Positions 17,112 through 25,102 of a stretch of DNA of 64,000 bases are shown in pieces. The first letter of the stretch is position 1. Every line of letters starts with the position of its first letter. The DNA comes from Dechloromonas sp. CZR5 (GTDB lineage Bacteria > Pseudomonadota > Gammaproteobacteria > Burkholderiales > Rhodocyclaceae): contig NZ_VUYQ01000007.1 in the NCBI RefSeq assembly GCF_008711155.1, positions 62,001 through 126,000 on the forward strand, written 5' to 3'. The notes under the pieces were generated by a model. That model searched no databases and was not told where the DNA came from. It worked only from the letters and a program-made list of their open reading frames with translations. The position numbers were made by a program, and so were the translations under genes.

Positions 17112-17855
17112 TCAAGCCATGTGGCGATAAACGAGCAACAGGCCCGCTACGACCAACAGGCCGTTTAACAGCCCGCCCCAACGTTGACGGGATATCCGGC
17201 CCCGGGCAAGACGTCCGATCCCGAATCCCGCCCACACCGCCGGCGCAAGCATGATCGCCGTCATCAGCAAGCCACCGTCGATCAAACCAGAGAGGGCGCA
17301 CAGCGCGACGCGCCAGACGGTCGATATGCCGATCATCACCGATTGTGTCGCCAGGAAACGATCCTGTTGCGGCAAGCGTCGCTGCAGATAGCGCGCATAC
17401 AGAAAGCCGCCGCTGCCGAACATCCCGCCCAGAACGCCGCCGACCAGACCGTGCCCGATCCCCTCCCAGGCTCCGCCTTGCCGCTGCGCCTGCGCCCCCG
17501 GCCGCAGCGACGACAATCCGAGCAGGACGACGAAGCAGCCGAAGAGCAGGCCCGTTTCGCGTACCGGCAGGTAGCGCAAGAGGCCGACTCCCATGACCTG
17601 CCCGGCCAGCATGCAGGGCAACAACAAACGTATTGCCGCAGTATCGATCGCAGCGCGCCCTCGCCACGCCCGCAACGACGAACTGCCCGCGTCGAGCATG
17701 GCAAGCAGCGGAACGATACGGACCATCGGCATCACCAGCGTCAGGCCCGGAGCCGCCAGAATGGCCGAGCCAAAGCCGAACAGGGAAAACAGTGCGTATC
17801 CGCAGATTACTGCGAGCAAGGCAACCGGCAGGGTCGCCACGATATCCGCTGTCAT
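17112..17855 (-). CDS. TSUP-family permease (TauE/SafE type)
   Basis: A 247-residue integral membrane protein with about seven to eight helices. The N-terminal block LFGFGSAILAAPGLTLVMP and the internal repeat GHGLVGGVLGGMFGSGGFL are characteristic of the TauE/SafE family of putative sulfite, sulfonate or organic-acid exporters. The stop is two bases from the zapE start on the same strand, so these two are probably one transcript. The gene is divergent from a LysR regulator, with a perfect inverted repeat in the shared promoter. The substrate cannot be assigned. Confidence 0.8.
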   Translation of the reverse strand: MTADIVATLPVALLAVICGYALFSLFGFGSAILAAPGLTLVMPMVRIVPLLAMLDAGSSSLRAWRGRAAIDTAAIRLLLPCMLAGQVMGVGLLRYLPVRETGLLFGCFVVLLGLSSLRPGAQAQRQGGAWEGIGHGLVGGVLGGMFGSGGFLYARYLQRRLPQQDRFLATQSVMIGISTVWRVALCALSGLIDGGLLMTAIMLAPAVWAGFGIGRLARGRISRQRWGGLLNGLLVVAGLLLVYRHMA

Positions 17856-17896
17856 GCAAAAACCTCGCTGTCTGAATCCTCTGCCATTCTCGGCAG

Positions 17897-17916
17897 ATTC
17901 GATGTATAAATCGAAT
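17897..17916. promoter_or_regulatory. LysR-type operator between TSUP permease and LysR genes
   Basis: ATTCGAT at 17897-17903 and ATCGAAT at 17910-17916 form a perfect 7-bp inverted repeat with a six-base spacer. The size and T-N11-A content (for example T17899 to A17910) fit a LysR recognition site. It lies 34 bases before the regulator start and 42 before the permease start. Confidence 0.6.
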
Positions 17917-17949
17917 ACCATTTTTTTCAATGAACCATATCGTTTTGTT

Positions 17950-18870
17950 ATGCCTACGCTGCGCCAGATTCGCTATTTCCTCGCCATCGGTGCGCAAGGC
18001 GGCTTCACGCCTGCCGCCGCGGCGCTGCATGTCGCCCAGCCGGCGCTCAGCCGCCAGATGGCGCTCCTCGAAGACGAGCTGGGCTTTGCCCTGTTCGTCC
18101 GCGAAGCCCGCGGCGTCAGCCTGACCCCGGCGGGCCGCCAGTTTCGCGACCGCGTCATCAACATCGAACAATCGCTGCAAACGGCCATCGAGGACGGCCG
18201 GCAAGTGAGCCGGGGCGAAGCCGGGGTACTGCGCCTCCTGCACTCGAGCTCGCTGCCGCTTGAAGGCCTGCTGCCCAGCATCCGGCAGTTTCACGACCGG
18301 GCCCCGTCGGCGCGCATCGACATCGACCGCTTGTCGTCCGAGCAACAACTGGTGGAAATAGCCGAAGGGAAAGCCGATATCGGCTTCATTCGCCTGCCGG
18401 TGCTGCGGCGCACCGATGACGTCGCATTGCGCCATCTGGCAGCCGAACGCCTGCTTGTCGCGCTGCCTTCCCGGCACCCGATGGCAGTTGCCCCTGCCCT
18501 GGCGATTGCCGATCTCGCCGAAGAGCGCTTCGTCAGCGCCGTGCATCGCGAGCGCGGCGGTCTGGCCCGTTGCGTCACCGACCTCTGCCTCAAGCGAGGA
18601 TTCGTGCCCCGCCTGGGGCCGGCCATTTCCCGCAAGACCTCGATGTTGACGCTGGTTGCCGCGGGTTTTGGCATTGCCGTCATTCCCGAAGGCATGCAAA
18701 AACTGGCAACACCCGGCATCGATTTCGTTCCGTTGAGCGATGGCGACGCCGTGGCCGCTTCTGCCCTGGCTCTCCCGGCCGCCCCCTTGCCGCTGGCCGA
18801 ACTGTTTGCATCGATTGCCGAAGGCACGCTGGGGAACGCCGCCCATGCGGCGAAGACGCACGATTTTTGA
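17950..18870 (+). CDS. LysR family transcriptional regulator
   Basis: A 306-residue regulator. The N-terminal winged helix-turn-helix is MPTLRQIRYFLAIGAQGGFTPAAAALHVAQPALSRQMALLEDELG (given here only as residues 1 to about 45), followed by LFVREARGVSLTPAGR. The C-terminal region is the two-lobed effector-binding domain. It is divergent from the TSUP permease and probably controls it in response to the permease's substrate. The ATG at 17950 gives the usual LysR length of about 300 residues. The stop TGA lies 47 bases before nosF. Confidence 0.85.
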   Translation: MPTLRQIRYFLAIGAQGGFTPAAAALHVAQPALSRQMALLEDELGFALFVREARGVSLTPAGRQFRDRVINIEQSLQTAIEDGRQVSRGEAGVLRLLHSSSLPLEGLLPSIRQFHDRAPSARIDIDRLSSEQQLVEIAEGKADIGFIRLPVLRRTDDVALRHLAAERLLVALPSRHPMAVAPALAIADLAEERFVSAVHRERGGLARCVTDLCLKRGFVPRLGPAISRKTSMLTLVAAGFGIAVIPEGMQKLATPGIDFVPLSDGDAVAASALALPAAPLPLAELFASIAEGTLGNAAHAAKTHDF

Positions 18871-18903
18871 TCGAGATTCAATGCCGATCGACACCGCCCC
18901 ACC

Positions 18904-18909
18904 TATAAT
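18904..18909 (+). promoter_or_regulatory. Possible -10 element for nosF
   Basis: A perfect TATAAT lies only 8 bases before the nosF ATG. If used, transcription would start almost at the start codon, giving a nearly leaderless nosFLY mRNA. No convincing -35 is seen at 17-base spacing. An imperfect TTGAT...TTCAA dyad sits at 18867-18881, around 41 bases before that start, but with a five-base spacer instead of four. Confidence 0.35.
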
Positions 18910-18917
18910 CTGGCCCC

Positions 18918-19772
18918 ATGATCCAGTTCAATAATGTCGCCAAGACCTTTCGCAAAGCCCGGGTACTCGATGGCATCAGCCTCAACATCGGGATCGGCGA
19001 ACGGGTCGCCCTGATCGGCTCCAACGGCGCCGGCAAAACCACCCTTATCCGTTGCCTGCTCGGCGAATACACCTTCGACGGTAGCGTCAGCATCAACGGT
19101 CTGGACCCGCGTAGCCATCGCACCGCCGTGCTCGGCAAGATCGGTTTCGTTCCCCAACTGCCGCCGCCGCTGAAAATGCCGGTCGGCCAGCTGATCGAAT
19201 TCTCGGCTTCGCTATGCGGTACCGATCCACAGCGCATCCATGCCATCGCCCGACGGCTCGGTCTCGATCTCGAGGCCATCCTGACCCGTCAGTTCGTTCG
19301 CCTTTCCGGCGGCATGAAGCAAAAACTGTTGATCTCGATTGCCCTGGGGCGCGATGCGCAGGTGCTGGTCATGGACGAACCGGCGGCGAACCTCGATCCG
19401 GAAGCACGCAAGATTTTCTTCGACCTGCTCGCCGAGCGCCTCAACGACGCCACGATGATCATCTCCAGCCACCGTCTCGACGAGGTATCGGCGCTGGTCA
19501 ATCGCGTCATCGAAATGGACATGGGCAAGGTCGTCCTCGACGACAAGGTCGCCGACGATGTCTCGCTGACCGGCACGGTCTCGTGCCGCATCCTCCTCAA
19601 GCGTTTCGAGCCCGCCTTTGCCAAGGCACTGGACGGCTGGCGGATCGCTCCGGTGGACGAAAAACAGCTGGAGTGGCGCGGAGAGATTGCCGGCCCCGAC
19701 CGCCTGCGCTTCCTGGGCATCGTTTCCCGCTACACGGCCCTCGTTGCCGATCTTTCGCTGGCCGAGTGCTGA
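18918..19772 (+). CDS. nosF: NosF, ATPase of the NosDFY copper/sulfur ABC transporter
   Basis: A 284-residue cytoplasmic ABC ATPase. Walker A is GSNGAGKTT at residues 34-42, the signature is RLSGGMKQK, Walker B is VLVMDEPAANLD and the H-loop is ISSHRLDE. The C-terminal 80 residues form an accessory domain. With NosY it energises NosD during maturation of the NosZ CuZ cluster. It begins the second part of the nos cluster, separated from nosH by three unrelated genes. nosL follows after two bases. Confidence 0.92.
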   Translation: MIQFNNVAKTFRKARVLDGISLNIGIGERVALIGSNGAGKTTLIRCLLGEYTFDGSVSINGLDPRSHRTAVLGKIGFVPQLPPPLKMPVGQLIEFSASLCGTDPQRIHAIARRLGLDLEAILTRQFVRLSGGMKQKLLISIALGRDAQVLVMDEPAANLDPEARKIFFDLLAERLNDATMIISSHRLDEVSALVNRVIEMDMGKVVLDDKVADDVSLTGTVSCRILLKRFEPAFAKALDGWRIAPVDEKQLEWRGEIAGPDRLRFLGIVSRYTALVADLSLAEC

Positions 19773-19774
19773 CC

Positions 19775-20263
19775 ATGTGCGACACGCATCGCCGGCGCTT
19801 CATCGGCCAGATCGGTGTTGGCGGCCTCCTGCTGACACCGCTGGCCGCCCTGCTCTCTGCCTGCAAGAAGGGCAACTGGCCCGACGAGATGGCGGAGATC
19901 AAGTGGGATCGCGACACCTGTGCGCGGTGCAGCATGGTCATCTCCGACCGCCGCTTTGCCGCGCAGATACGGGGCGGCAGCGAGCAGAGCGTCTTCAAGT
20001 TCGACGACCCCGGCTGTCTCGCCTTCTGGCTCAAGGAAAAAGCGGAAAAATACCGGTGGCTTGCCGAGGCCGGCACCCGGATGTGGGTTGCCGACTTCGA
20101 CAGCAAGAGCCGCGACGAGATGCGCTGGCTCGACCCGCGCCGCGCCCATTACGTCACCCGCAGCTCACCGATGGGCTATAACTACGCCGCCGTTTCCATG
20201 CCAATGCCCGGCAGCCTCGATTTCACCGACATGCGCCAGCACGTACTGGCCAAAGGCAAGTAA
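19775..20263 (+). CDS. nosL: NosL, outer-membrane-directed copper chaperone lipoprotein
   Basis: A 162-residue lipoprotein. The N-terminus MCDTHRRRFIGQIGVGGLL ends in the lipobox LSAC (Cys 30). The Cu(I) site of NosL is visible as CARCSM at Cys 49, Cys 52 and Met 54, followed by SDRRFAAQI. The C-terminal SSPMGYNYAAV motif is conserved. NosL hands copper to NosD. The RRRF stretch before the hydrophobic helix could also allow Tat export. The start lies two bases after nosF, and the nosY ATG follows its stop directly. Confidence 0.93.
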   Translation: MCDTHRRRFIGQIGVGGLLLTPLAALLSACKKGNWPDEMAEIKWDRDTCARCSMVISDRRFAAQIRGGSEQSVFKFDDPGCLAFWLKEKAEKYRWLAEAGTRMWVADFDSKSRDEMRWLDPRRAHYVTRSSPMGYNYAAVSMPMPGSLDFTDMRQHVLAKGK

Positions 20264-21091
20264 ATGAAACAACTCTGGCTCACCGCCAAACTCGATATCG
20301 TCGAATCCCTGCGTGCCCGCTGGTTCCAGATCTACACCCTGGTCTTCGGCGGCATCGTCGCCCTGCTCTTCGTCTTCGGCCTGACCGAGTCGCGCGTCCT
20401 GGGATTCATCGGCCTGTCCCGCCTGCTGGTCACCTACATCCAGCTGACCATGGCCATCCTGCCGATCTTCGTGCTGATCACCACCGTCCGCTCGGTGGCC
20501 GGCGACCGCGAGGCCGGCGTCTTCGAATACCTGCTGTCGCTGCCCGTGTCGCTGTCCGCCTGGTTCTGGGGCAAGATCGTCGGCCGCTACATTGTCGTCT
20601 TCGCCCCTGTCTTCCTGGCCATGCTCGGTGCCGTCATCTGGGCGACCATCGTCGGCATCGAAGTGCCCTGGGACATGTTCGGCTACTACACCGCGCTGCT
20701 CGCCGTGATGGCCATGTGCTTCCTCGGTATCGGCATGCTGATCTCCTCGGTAGCCCGCACCACCGACATGGCGCAAGGCGCCGCCTTCATGGTCTGGCTG
20801 GTGCTGCTGCTCTTCCTCGACCTGATCCTGCTCGGCGTCATGATCCAGGGCAAGATCGCGCCGGAACTGGCCATCACCCTGGCGCTCGCCAACCCGCTGC
20901 AGGTCTTCCGCACCGCCGCGCTGGCCCTGTTCGACCCGCAACTGATCGTTCTCGGCCCGTCGGCCTACGTCATCCTCGACCTGTTCGGCGCCGCCGGCTA
21001 CAAAGTCTTCGCCCTGGCTTACCCTGCCCTTCTCGGCCTGTTGAGCGCGACGGCCGGCTACTTCCTCTTCCGCCGGGGCGATCTCCCATGA
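20264..21091 (+). CDS. nosY: NosY, membrane permease of the NosDFY complex
   Basis: A 275-residue ABC-2-type membrane protein with six helices. Typical features are the N-terminal KLDIVESLRARWFQIY amphipathic helix and the TVRSVAGDREAGVFEYLLSLPVS segment that couples to the ATPase. It forms the NosF2Y2 core that binds NosD in the periplasm. It starts immediately after nosL, and its stop overlaps the start of the downstream thioredoxin gene. Confidence 0.92.
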   Translation: MKQLWLTAKLDIVESLRARWFQIYTLVFGGIVALLFVFGLTESRVLGFIGLSRLLVTYIQLTMAILPIFVLITTVRSVAGDREAGVFEYLLSLPVSLSAWFWGKIVGRYIVVFAPVFLAMLGAVIWATIVGIEVPWDMFGYYTALLAVMAMCFLGIGMLISSVARTTDMAQGAAFMVWLVLLLFLDLILLGVMIQGKIAPELAITLALANPLQVFRTAALALFDPQLIVLGPSAYVILDLFGAAGYKVFALAYPALLGLLSATAGYFLFRRGDLP

Positions 21092-21582
21092 TCCGCCTGT
21101 TACCGGCACTTGCACTCGCGGCCCTGTCCACGCTGGCCGTGGCGCAGGAAATGCCATCGTCGGCACCGCTGTTCGCGGCGACGCTGGCCGACCTCGACGA
21201 CAAGCCGGTTGCGCTGGAGCGCTACAAGGGCAAGCCGCTGGTGGTCAATTTCTGGGCGCGCTGGTGCGGTCCGTGCCGGGCCGAAATTCCCGAGCTGATC
21301 AAATTCCGCAATGCCCACAAGGGCAAGATCGAGGTGCTTGGCATCGGCATCGAGGACAAGGCCGAGCCGGCCAAGGAATTCGCTAAGGCCTACGACATGG
21401 ACTACCCGGTTTTCGTCGCCAAGGAACAGGGCATTCCGCTCATGCAAACCTTGGGCAACACCAAGGCCGGACTGCCTTACACCCTCTTCATCGACCGCAA
21501 CGGCCAGGTCATCAGCAAGAAGATGGGGACCATCAAGAAACCCGATCTCGACGCCATCGAAGGCGCGCTGCTCAAGAAGTGA
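21088..21582 (+). CDS. TlpA/ResA-like periplasmic thioredoxin
   Basis: A 164-residue exported thioredoxin-fold protein. The signal peptide is MIRLLPALALAALSTLAVAQ, the active site is FWARWCGPCRAEIP, and the cis-Pro region is GLPYTLFID. Such proteins reduce disulfides or copper-site cysteines in the periplasm. Here, translationally coupled to nosY, it probably keeps NosZ CuA or NosL/SCO cysteines reduced. It is the last gene of the nos run; a perfect dyad follows within seven bases of the stop. Confidence 0.85.
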   Translation: MIRLLPALALAALSTLAVAQEMPSSAPLFAATLADLDDKPVALERYKGKPLVVNFWARWCGPCRAEIPELIKFRNAHKGKIEVLGIGIEDKAEPAKEFAKAYDMDYPVFVAKEQGIPLMQTLGNTKAGLPYTLFIDRNGQVISKKMGTIKKPDLDAIEGALLKK

Positions 21583-21588
21583 CAACTG

Positions 21589-21604
21589 GGTGACCTGAGT
21601 CACC
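21589..21604. promoter_or_regulatory. Perfect dyad upstream of the barrel-protein gene
   Basis: GGTGAC at 21589-21594 and GTCACC at 21599-21604 flank a CTGA spacer, 62 bases before the next start and just past the thioredoxin stop. It may be an operator. It lacks a T-run, so a terminator role is less likely. Confidence 0.35.
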
Positions 21605-21665
21605 GACGCCTGTTCCACTGCGCGCTACAGTCTCTTCGATCGACAACAACTCAATCGGAGAGACC

Positions 21666-22214
21666 ATGAAAACCACCCGCTTCGTATCTGCGCTGATCCT
21701 CGCCGGCCTCGTGTCCGGCACAGCCATGGCCGATGGCCTGCGCTTCCTGCCCGGCCTGGAATCAGGCTTCAAGCTCGAGCCGTCGCTGGCGATTACCGGC
21801 GGCGTCATGAATGCCAAGGCAGCCAACGACGATACCAACTTCGTCTATGGCCTCGACTTCAACATGAACTGCGGCCTGATCCAGACGCCGGACAACCGCA
21901 TCCGCACCCACGTCCAGATCAACCACACCAACGAATCGGGCGTCAAAGCCACCTCCTTCGAGCTGTCCCCGCGTTACACGCTGCCCGTCGGCGGCGGTTT
22001 CTCGGTGGGTGCCGGCCCGGTCCTCGGCATGGTCAAGGCCGACAATGGCGTCAGCGACAAGAATCTATTCGCCTATGGTGCCGTGGTCGGCGCCAATTAC
22101 CGCAAGGGCATGTACTACTCGGGCCTCGACCTGCGCTACCTGAACACCAGCGAACGCAAGCACGTCGAATTCGAGAACTGGGCATTGATCGCCAAGGTCG
22201 GCATCAATTTCTGA
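21666..22214 (+). CDS. Small outer-membrane beta-barrel protein
   Basis: A 182-residue exported protein with signal peptide MKTTRFVSALILAGLVSGTAMA. The mature part alternates polar and hydrophobic residues in about eight strands and ends in a C-terminal phenylalanine after VGINF, the outer-membrane barrel signature. I do not recognise a named family; an OmpW- or OmpA-like eight-stranded barrel is likely. It is convergent with the TctDE-type sensor gene and is followed by a strong terminator. A GGAGAGACC region precedes the ATG. Confidence 0.6.
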   Translation: MKTTRFVSALILAGLVSGTAMADGLRFLPGLESGFKLEPSLAITGGVMNAKAANDDTNFVYGLDFNMNCGLIQTPDNRIRTHVQINHTNESGVKATSFELSPRYTLPVGGGFSVGAGPVLGMVKADNGVSDKNLFAYGAVVGANYRKGMYYSGLDLRYLNTSERKHVEFENWALIAKVGINF

Positions 22215-22236
22215 AGCACCGACTGACATCCAAGCG

Positions 22237-22261
22237 AAGGGAGCCTGTGGCTCCCTTTTTT
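22237..22261 (+). terminator. Rho-independent terminator
   Basis: GGGAGCC at 22239-22245 and GGCTCCC at 22249-22255 with a TGT loop, followed by six Ts. It ends the barrel-protein transcript. Confidence 0.9.
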
Positions 22262-22339
22262 CATGCCGGAGATGGTGCATGGTTCGGCGTCTTCAGATCG
22301 AAAACCGCTTGGTCCCGCATCGGCCTGCAGACAAATCAA

Positions 22340-23716
22340 CTAGCTTGCCGATGGGAAAACGATCCTGACATGCAGACCGCCGAGCAAACTTGGCGGAAAG
22401 GTCACACGGGCGCCGTGCAGTTCGGCAATTTCCTGGACAATCGCCAATCCCAAGCCGCAACCGTGGCCGGGTGATCCCGGGATGCGGTAGAAGCGTTCGA
22501 AGACGTGACGGACATGCTCCTCGGGAATACCGGAGCCGCTGTCTTCGACGCCGAGATAAGCCTGGCCTTGCTCGGCACCGCAATGTACCGTGACCGTCCC
22601 GCCCTCCGGCGAATAACGCAAGGCGTTGTCGATCAGGTTCGACAAGGCCTCGCGCAGCATCCAGGGAAACCCTCTGGTCCTGGCAGGGCTGATGTCGAAT
22701 CCGAGATCGATGCTCCTGGCCAGGGCTGCGTCGAGGAACAGCGAGGCTGAATCCTCGACCAGCATGCCCAGATCCACCGCCTCGAAGCGTTCTATCTGTG
22801 AGCCGGAGGTTTCCGCCTGAGCGTACGTGAGCAACTGACTCAGCAAATGCCCCAGGCGGGTGCTGGCCTCATCGAGCGCCCGGTAACGCTCGGGACTCTC
22901 CTTGAATGCTCCTTCAGCGCTGGCCAGATCAAGCTGTGTCTGCAAACCGGCCAGCGGGGTACGCAACTGGTGTGCCGCGTCCGCAATGAAACGCTGCTGG
23001 ATTTCCACCGATTCTCGCACCAGGGAAAACAGTTCGTTGAGCCGCCCCAGCATGGGACGGACTTCCGCCGGCGTTCCGGCCATGTCGATTTCGTGCAGAT
23101 CGTTCGCCGACCGACCGGCAATATCGCGTTCGACCGCATGGAGGGGCAAAAGCCCCTGGCGTACACCGAATATGACCGCCAGCAGGGTCGCCAACACCAC
23201 GGCCAGATTCGGCACGATCATCGCGGTCAGGATGCGGACACTGGCCTGTTGTCTTTTTTCGGTCGTTTCCAGAACCACGATCTGGAAATCCTGGCCGTAG
23301 CCGCTGATCCGGTGCGAAGCAATGCGCACGACGTGGCCGCGATACTGGCCATCGGCAAATTCGATCTGGTCGTTCTTGGGAAAGGGCTGTGACGGCAAGT
23401 CGGCATCGCCAGCGAGTACCTTGCCGAAAGCATCCGTCACCGAAAAATAAAGCATGTCCGGGGCATTGCTGCGCAGCATCGCTTCCGCTTCCTCGGTCAG
23501 ATCCAGGTCACGGGAAGGCAATTGCCGCTTCAGATGGGCGGCCAGATCGTAAACGTTGTCGGCCAACGCCTGATCGTGCGCCCGATTCGCCGTCCGCTTG
23601 GCCAGCTGGAAATCGAAGATCGACGAAGCGGCCAATATGATGACAAGCGGCGTCATCAGGGCCAGGATCAGGCGCTGACGAAGCGAGAGCGGCTGACGTT
23701 CAGTTGTTGGGCGCAT
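22340..23716 (-). CDS. Sensor histidine kinase, TctE/QseC type
   Basis: A 458-residue membrane kinase. An N-terminal helix (RLILALMTPLVIILAASSIFD) leads into the TctE-type sensor domain (2CSK_N-like: QLAKRTANRAHDQALADNVYDLA), then a second helix near 165-190, a HAMP-like linker, the H-box ADAAHQLRTPLAGL, N-box NLIDNALRYSP, and G-boxes DSGSGIP and GHGCGLGLAI. The start ATG 23716 overlaps the end of the regulator gene. The signal is unknown; TctE relatives sense tricarboxylates, while others in the group sense metals. It belongs to an operon with the upstream regulator and NapC-like gene. Confidence 0.85.
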   Translation of the reverse strand: MRPTTERQPLSLRQRLILALMTPLVIILAASSIFDFQLAKRTANRAHDQALADNVYDLAAHLKRQLPSRDLDLTEEAEAMLRSNAPDMLYFSVTDAFGKVLAGDADLPSQPFPKNDQIEFADGQYRGHVVRIASHRISGYGQDFQIVVLETTEKRQQASVRILTAMIVPNLAVVLATLLAVIFGVRQGLLPLHAVERDIAGRSANDLHEIDMAGTPAEVRPMLGRLNELFSLVRESVEIQQRFIADAAHQLRTPLAGLQTQLDLASAEGAFKESPERYRALDEASTRLGHLLSQLLTYAQAETSGSQIERFEAVDLGMLVEDSASLFLDAALARSIDLGFDISPARTRGFPWMLREALSNLIDNALRYSPEGGTVTVHCGAEQGQAYLGVEDSGSGIPEEHVRHVFERFYRIPGSPGHGCGLGLAIVQEIAELHGARVTFPPSLLGGLHVRIVFPSAS

Positions 23717-24371
23717 CGACGCGATAGCCAATGCCGCGCACCGTCCGGATGACGATACTGCCGGATGACAGCTTCTGGCGCAGCCGCGACAGATGGACCT
23801 CGATGGCATTCGGCGTAATGTCCTTGTCCCACCCAGCCAGACGCTGCACCAGCTTGTCCTTGCTGACGACGGCAGGCGATGCCATGAGCAGCATCTCCAG
23901 AATGGCCCATTCGCGATTGGTCAGATCCAGCTCTGCACCGTTCAAGGTGGCCGTGTGGCTGCGCGTGTCCAGGCACACCCCGTCATGGCACAAACAGGCG
24001 TCTGCAATGGCGTTCGAACGACGAATCAGCGCCCGTATCCGCGCTGCCACTTCCGGCAGACGATAGGGTTTGATCATGTAGTCGTCGGCCCCGGCATCCA
24101 GACCGCGCACGGTATCGTCCATGCTGCCGCAGGCGGTGAGAATCAGTGCCGGCAGCGGATTGCCCCGGCTGCGCAATTGCCGGATGAAGGAAAGGCCGTC
24201 GGCACGGGGCAAGGCAATGTCGACCAGTGCGACATCAAATTCCTCGCCACTCACGCAAACATCGGCGTCCTCGGCACTATGGGCGACATCGCAGGTATAT
24301 CCGAGTTGCTGCAGCCCCTCCTTGAGTCCCTGGGCAACCAGCCTGTCGTCTTCGACTATCAGTATGCGCAT
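23700..24371 (-). CDS. OmpR-family response regulator (TctD/QseB type)
   Basis: A 223-residue regulator with a receiver domain (acidic EDD at 7-9, phospho-Asp 51 in LVDIALPRADG, Lys about 101 in MIKPYRL) and a C-terminal winged helix (LTNREWAILEMLLMASPAVVS, then VHLSRLRQKL). It is transcribed just after the NapC-like gene (18 bases) and overlaps the sensor gene. It is therefore the likely regulator of the neighbouring cytochrome/porin genes, and perhaps of the barrel protein. Confidence 0.88.
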   Translation of the reverse strand: MRILIVEDDRLVAQGLKEGLQQLGYTCDVAHSAEDADVCVSGEEFDVALVDIALPRADGLSFIRQLRSRGNPLPALILTACGSMDDTVRGLDAGADDYMIKPYRLPEVAARIRALIRRSNAIADACLCHDGVCLDTRSHTATLNGAELDLTNREWAILEMLLMASPAVVSKDKLVQRLAGWDKDITPNAIEVHLSRLRQKLSSGSIVIRTVRGIGYRVDAPNN

Positions 24372-24389
24372 GCTGCCGGCCGCTCCCGC

Positions 24390-24968
24390 TTAATTGCGCA
24401 CCACATCGCCCGGCTCCAGGCCCCCTTCGGGCTCCTTGTGGGCAATGCCGTAGTGACAGTCGATGCAGGTCCGCTCACCGGAAAGCAGCTTCTGATGCTG
24501 CTTTTGAGCTGTTTTTCCCTGCATTTCCGGAGCCATGGCCTTGATGTCGTGGCAGTGGCGGCATTCCTGCGAGTCGGTTTCCTTCATGCGCAACCACACG
24601 CGCCTGGCCAGTTCGAGACGATGGGCCTCGAACTTCTCCTTGGTATCGACCGTCCCCGCGACATGGTGAAACACATCGTTGGCAGCCTTGATCTTGCGGA
24701 TCGTCGTACCCACGAAATCATGGGGGACATGGCAGTCCGAACAGGTCGCCTTGACCCCCGTGCGGTTCCTGGCGTGGATCGTGTCCTTGTATTCCTCGAA
24801 ATTGTTGTCCTTCATTTCGTGGCACGAAATGCAGAACTCGACCGTATTGGTTTGATCGATCGCGTATTTGCCGCCGGCAAAGACCAAACCGCCGACCAGC
24901 AGAAGGGCCAGCGACCCCCAGGACAACAGCGATTTCAATTTGCCTGTCGGCTGACGTGCAGCGCCCAT
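24390..24968 (-). CDS. NapC/NirT/CymA-type tetraheme cytochrome c
   Basis: A 192-residue membrane-anchored quinol dehydrogenase. After one N-terminal helix (LLSWGSLALLLVGGLVFAGG) come four heme sites: CISCH (46-50) with EMKDNN, CSDCH (76-80) with VPHD, CRHCH (136-140) and CIDCH (168-172). This is the NapC/NirT/CymA layout that passes electrons from quinol to periplasmic partners. A GGGAGG site five bases before the ATG at 24968 fixes the start; the frame is open further up without support. It is divergent from the Cyc2-like gene and in an operon with the two-component system. Confidence 0.87.
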   Translation of the reverse strand: MGAARQPTGKLKSLLSWGSLALLLVGGLVFAGGKYAIDQTNTVEFCISCHEMKDNNFEEYKDTIHARNRTGVKATCSDCHVPHDFVGTTIRKIKAANDVFHHVAGTVDTKEKFEAHRLELARRVWLRMKETDSQECRHCHDIKAMAPEMQGKTAQKQHQKLLSGERTCIDCHYGIAHKEPEGGLEPGDVVRN

Positions 24969-25013
24969 CTCGACCTCCCAATCATGAACGGCACGCATCA
25001 TCGCGACAATTAG

Positions 25014-25055
25014 CTTGCGAATGCCTGACAACGATTTTCGTCAGGGATTCGCAAG
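25014..25055. promoter_or_regulatory. Long inverted repeat in the napC/cyc2-like intergenic region
   Basis: Two 16-base arms (25014-25029 and 25040-25055) are complementary at 15 of 16 positions with a ten-base AT-rich loop. The outer part contains CTTGCGAAT and ATTCGCAAG; the inner part is CCTGAC and GTCAGG. It may be a regulator site for both divergent units or an RNA stem. Confidence 0.65.
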
Positions 25056-25062
25056 GCACAGG

Positions 25063-25086
25063 GTTCAAGAATGCGGCGTCTTGAAC
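25063..25086. promoter_or_regulatory. Second inverted repeat before the Cyc2-like gene
   Basis: GTTCAAGA at 25063-25070 and TCTTGAAC at 25079-25086 are perfect arms with an eight-base loop. The repeat ends 16 bases before the ATG, just before the purine-rich ribosome-binding region, so it could control translation or be an operator. Confidence 0.6.
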
Positions 25087-25102
25087 GAAGAAGAGGAACT
25101 CC

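Noticed and set aside
18867..18881. FNR box before nosF
   Set aside because: The half-sites TTGAT and TTCAA are five bases apart; the family requires four, so only a note was kept under the nosF promoter.
17110..18894. Possible fusion of zapE with an upstream 595-codon extension
   Set aside because: The extension is antisense to the TSUP and LysR genes; ZapE motifs and length fit a start at 17109.
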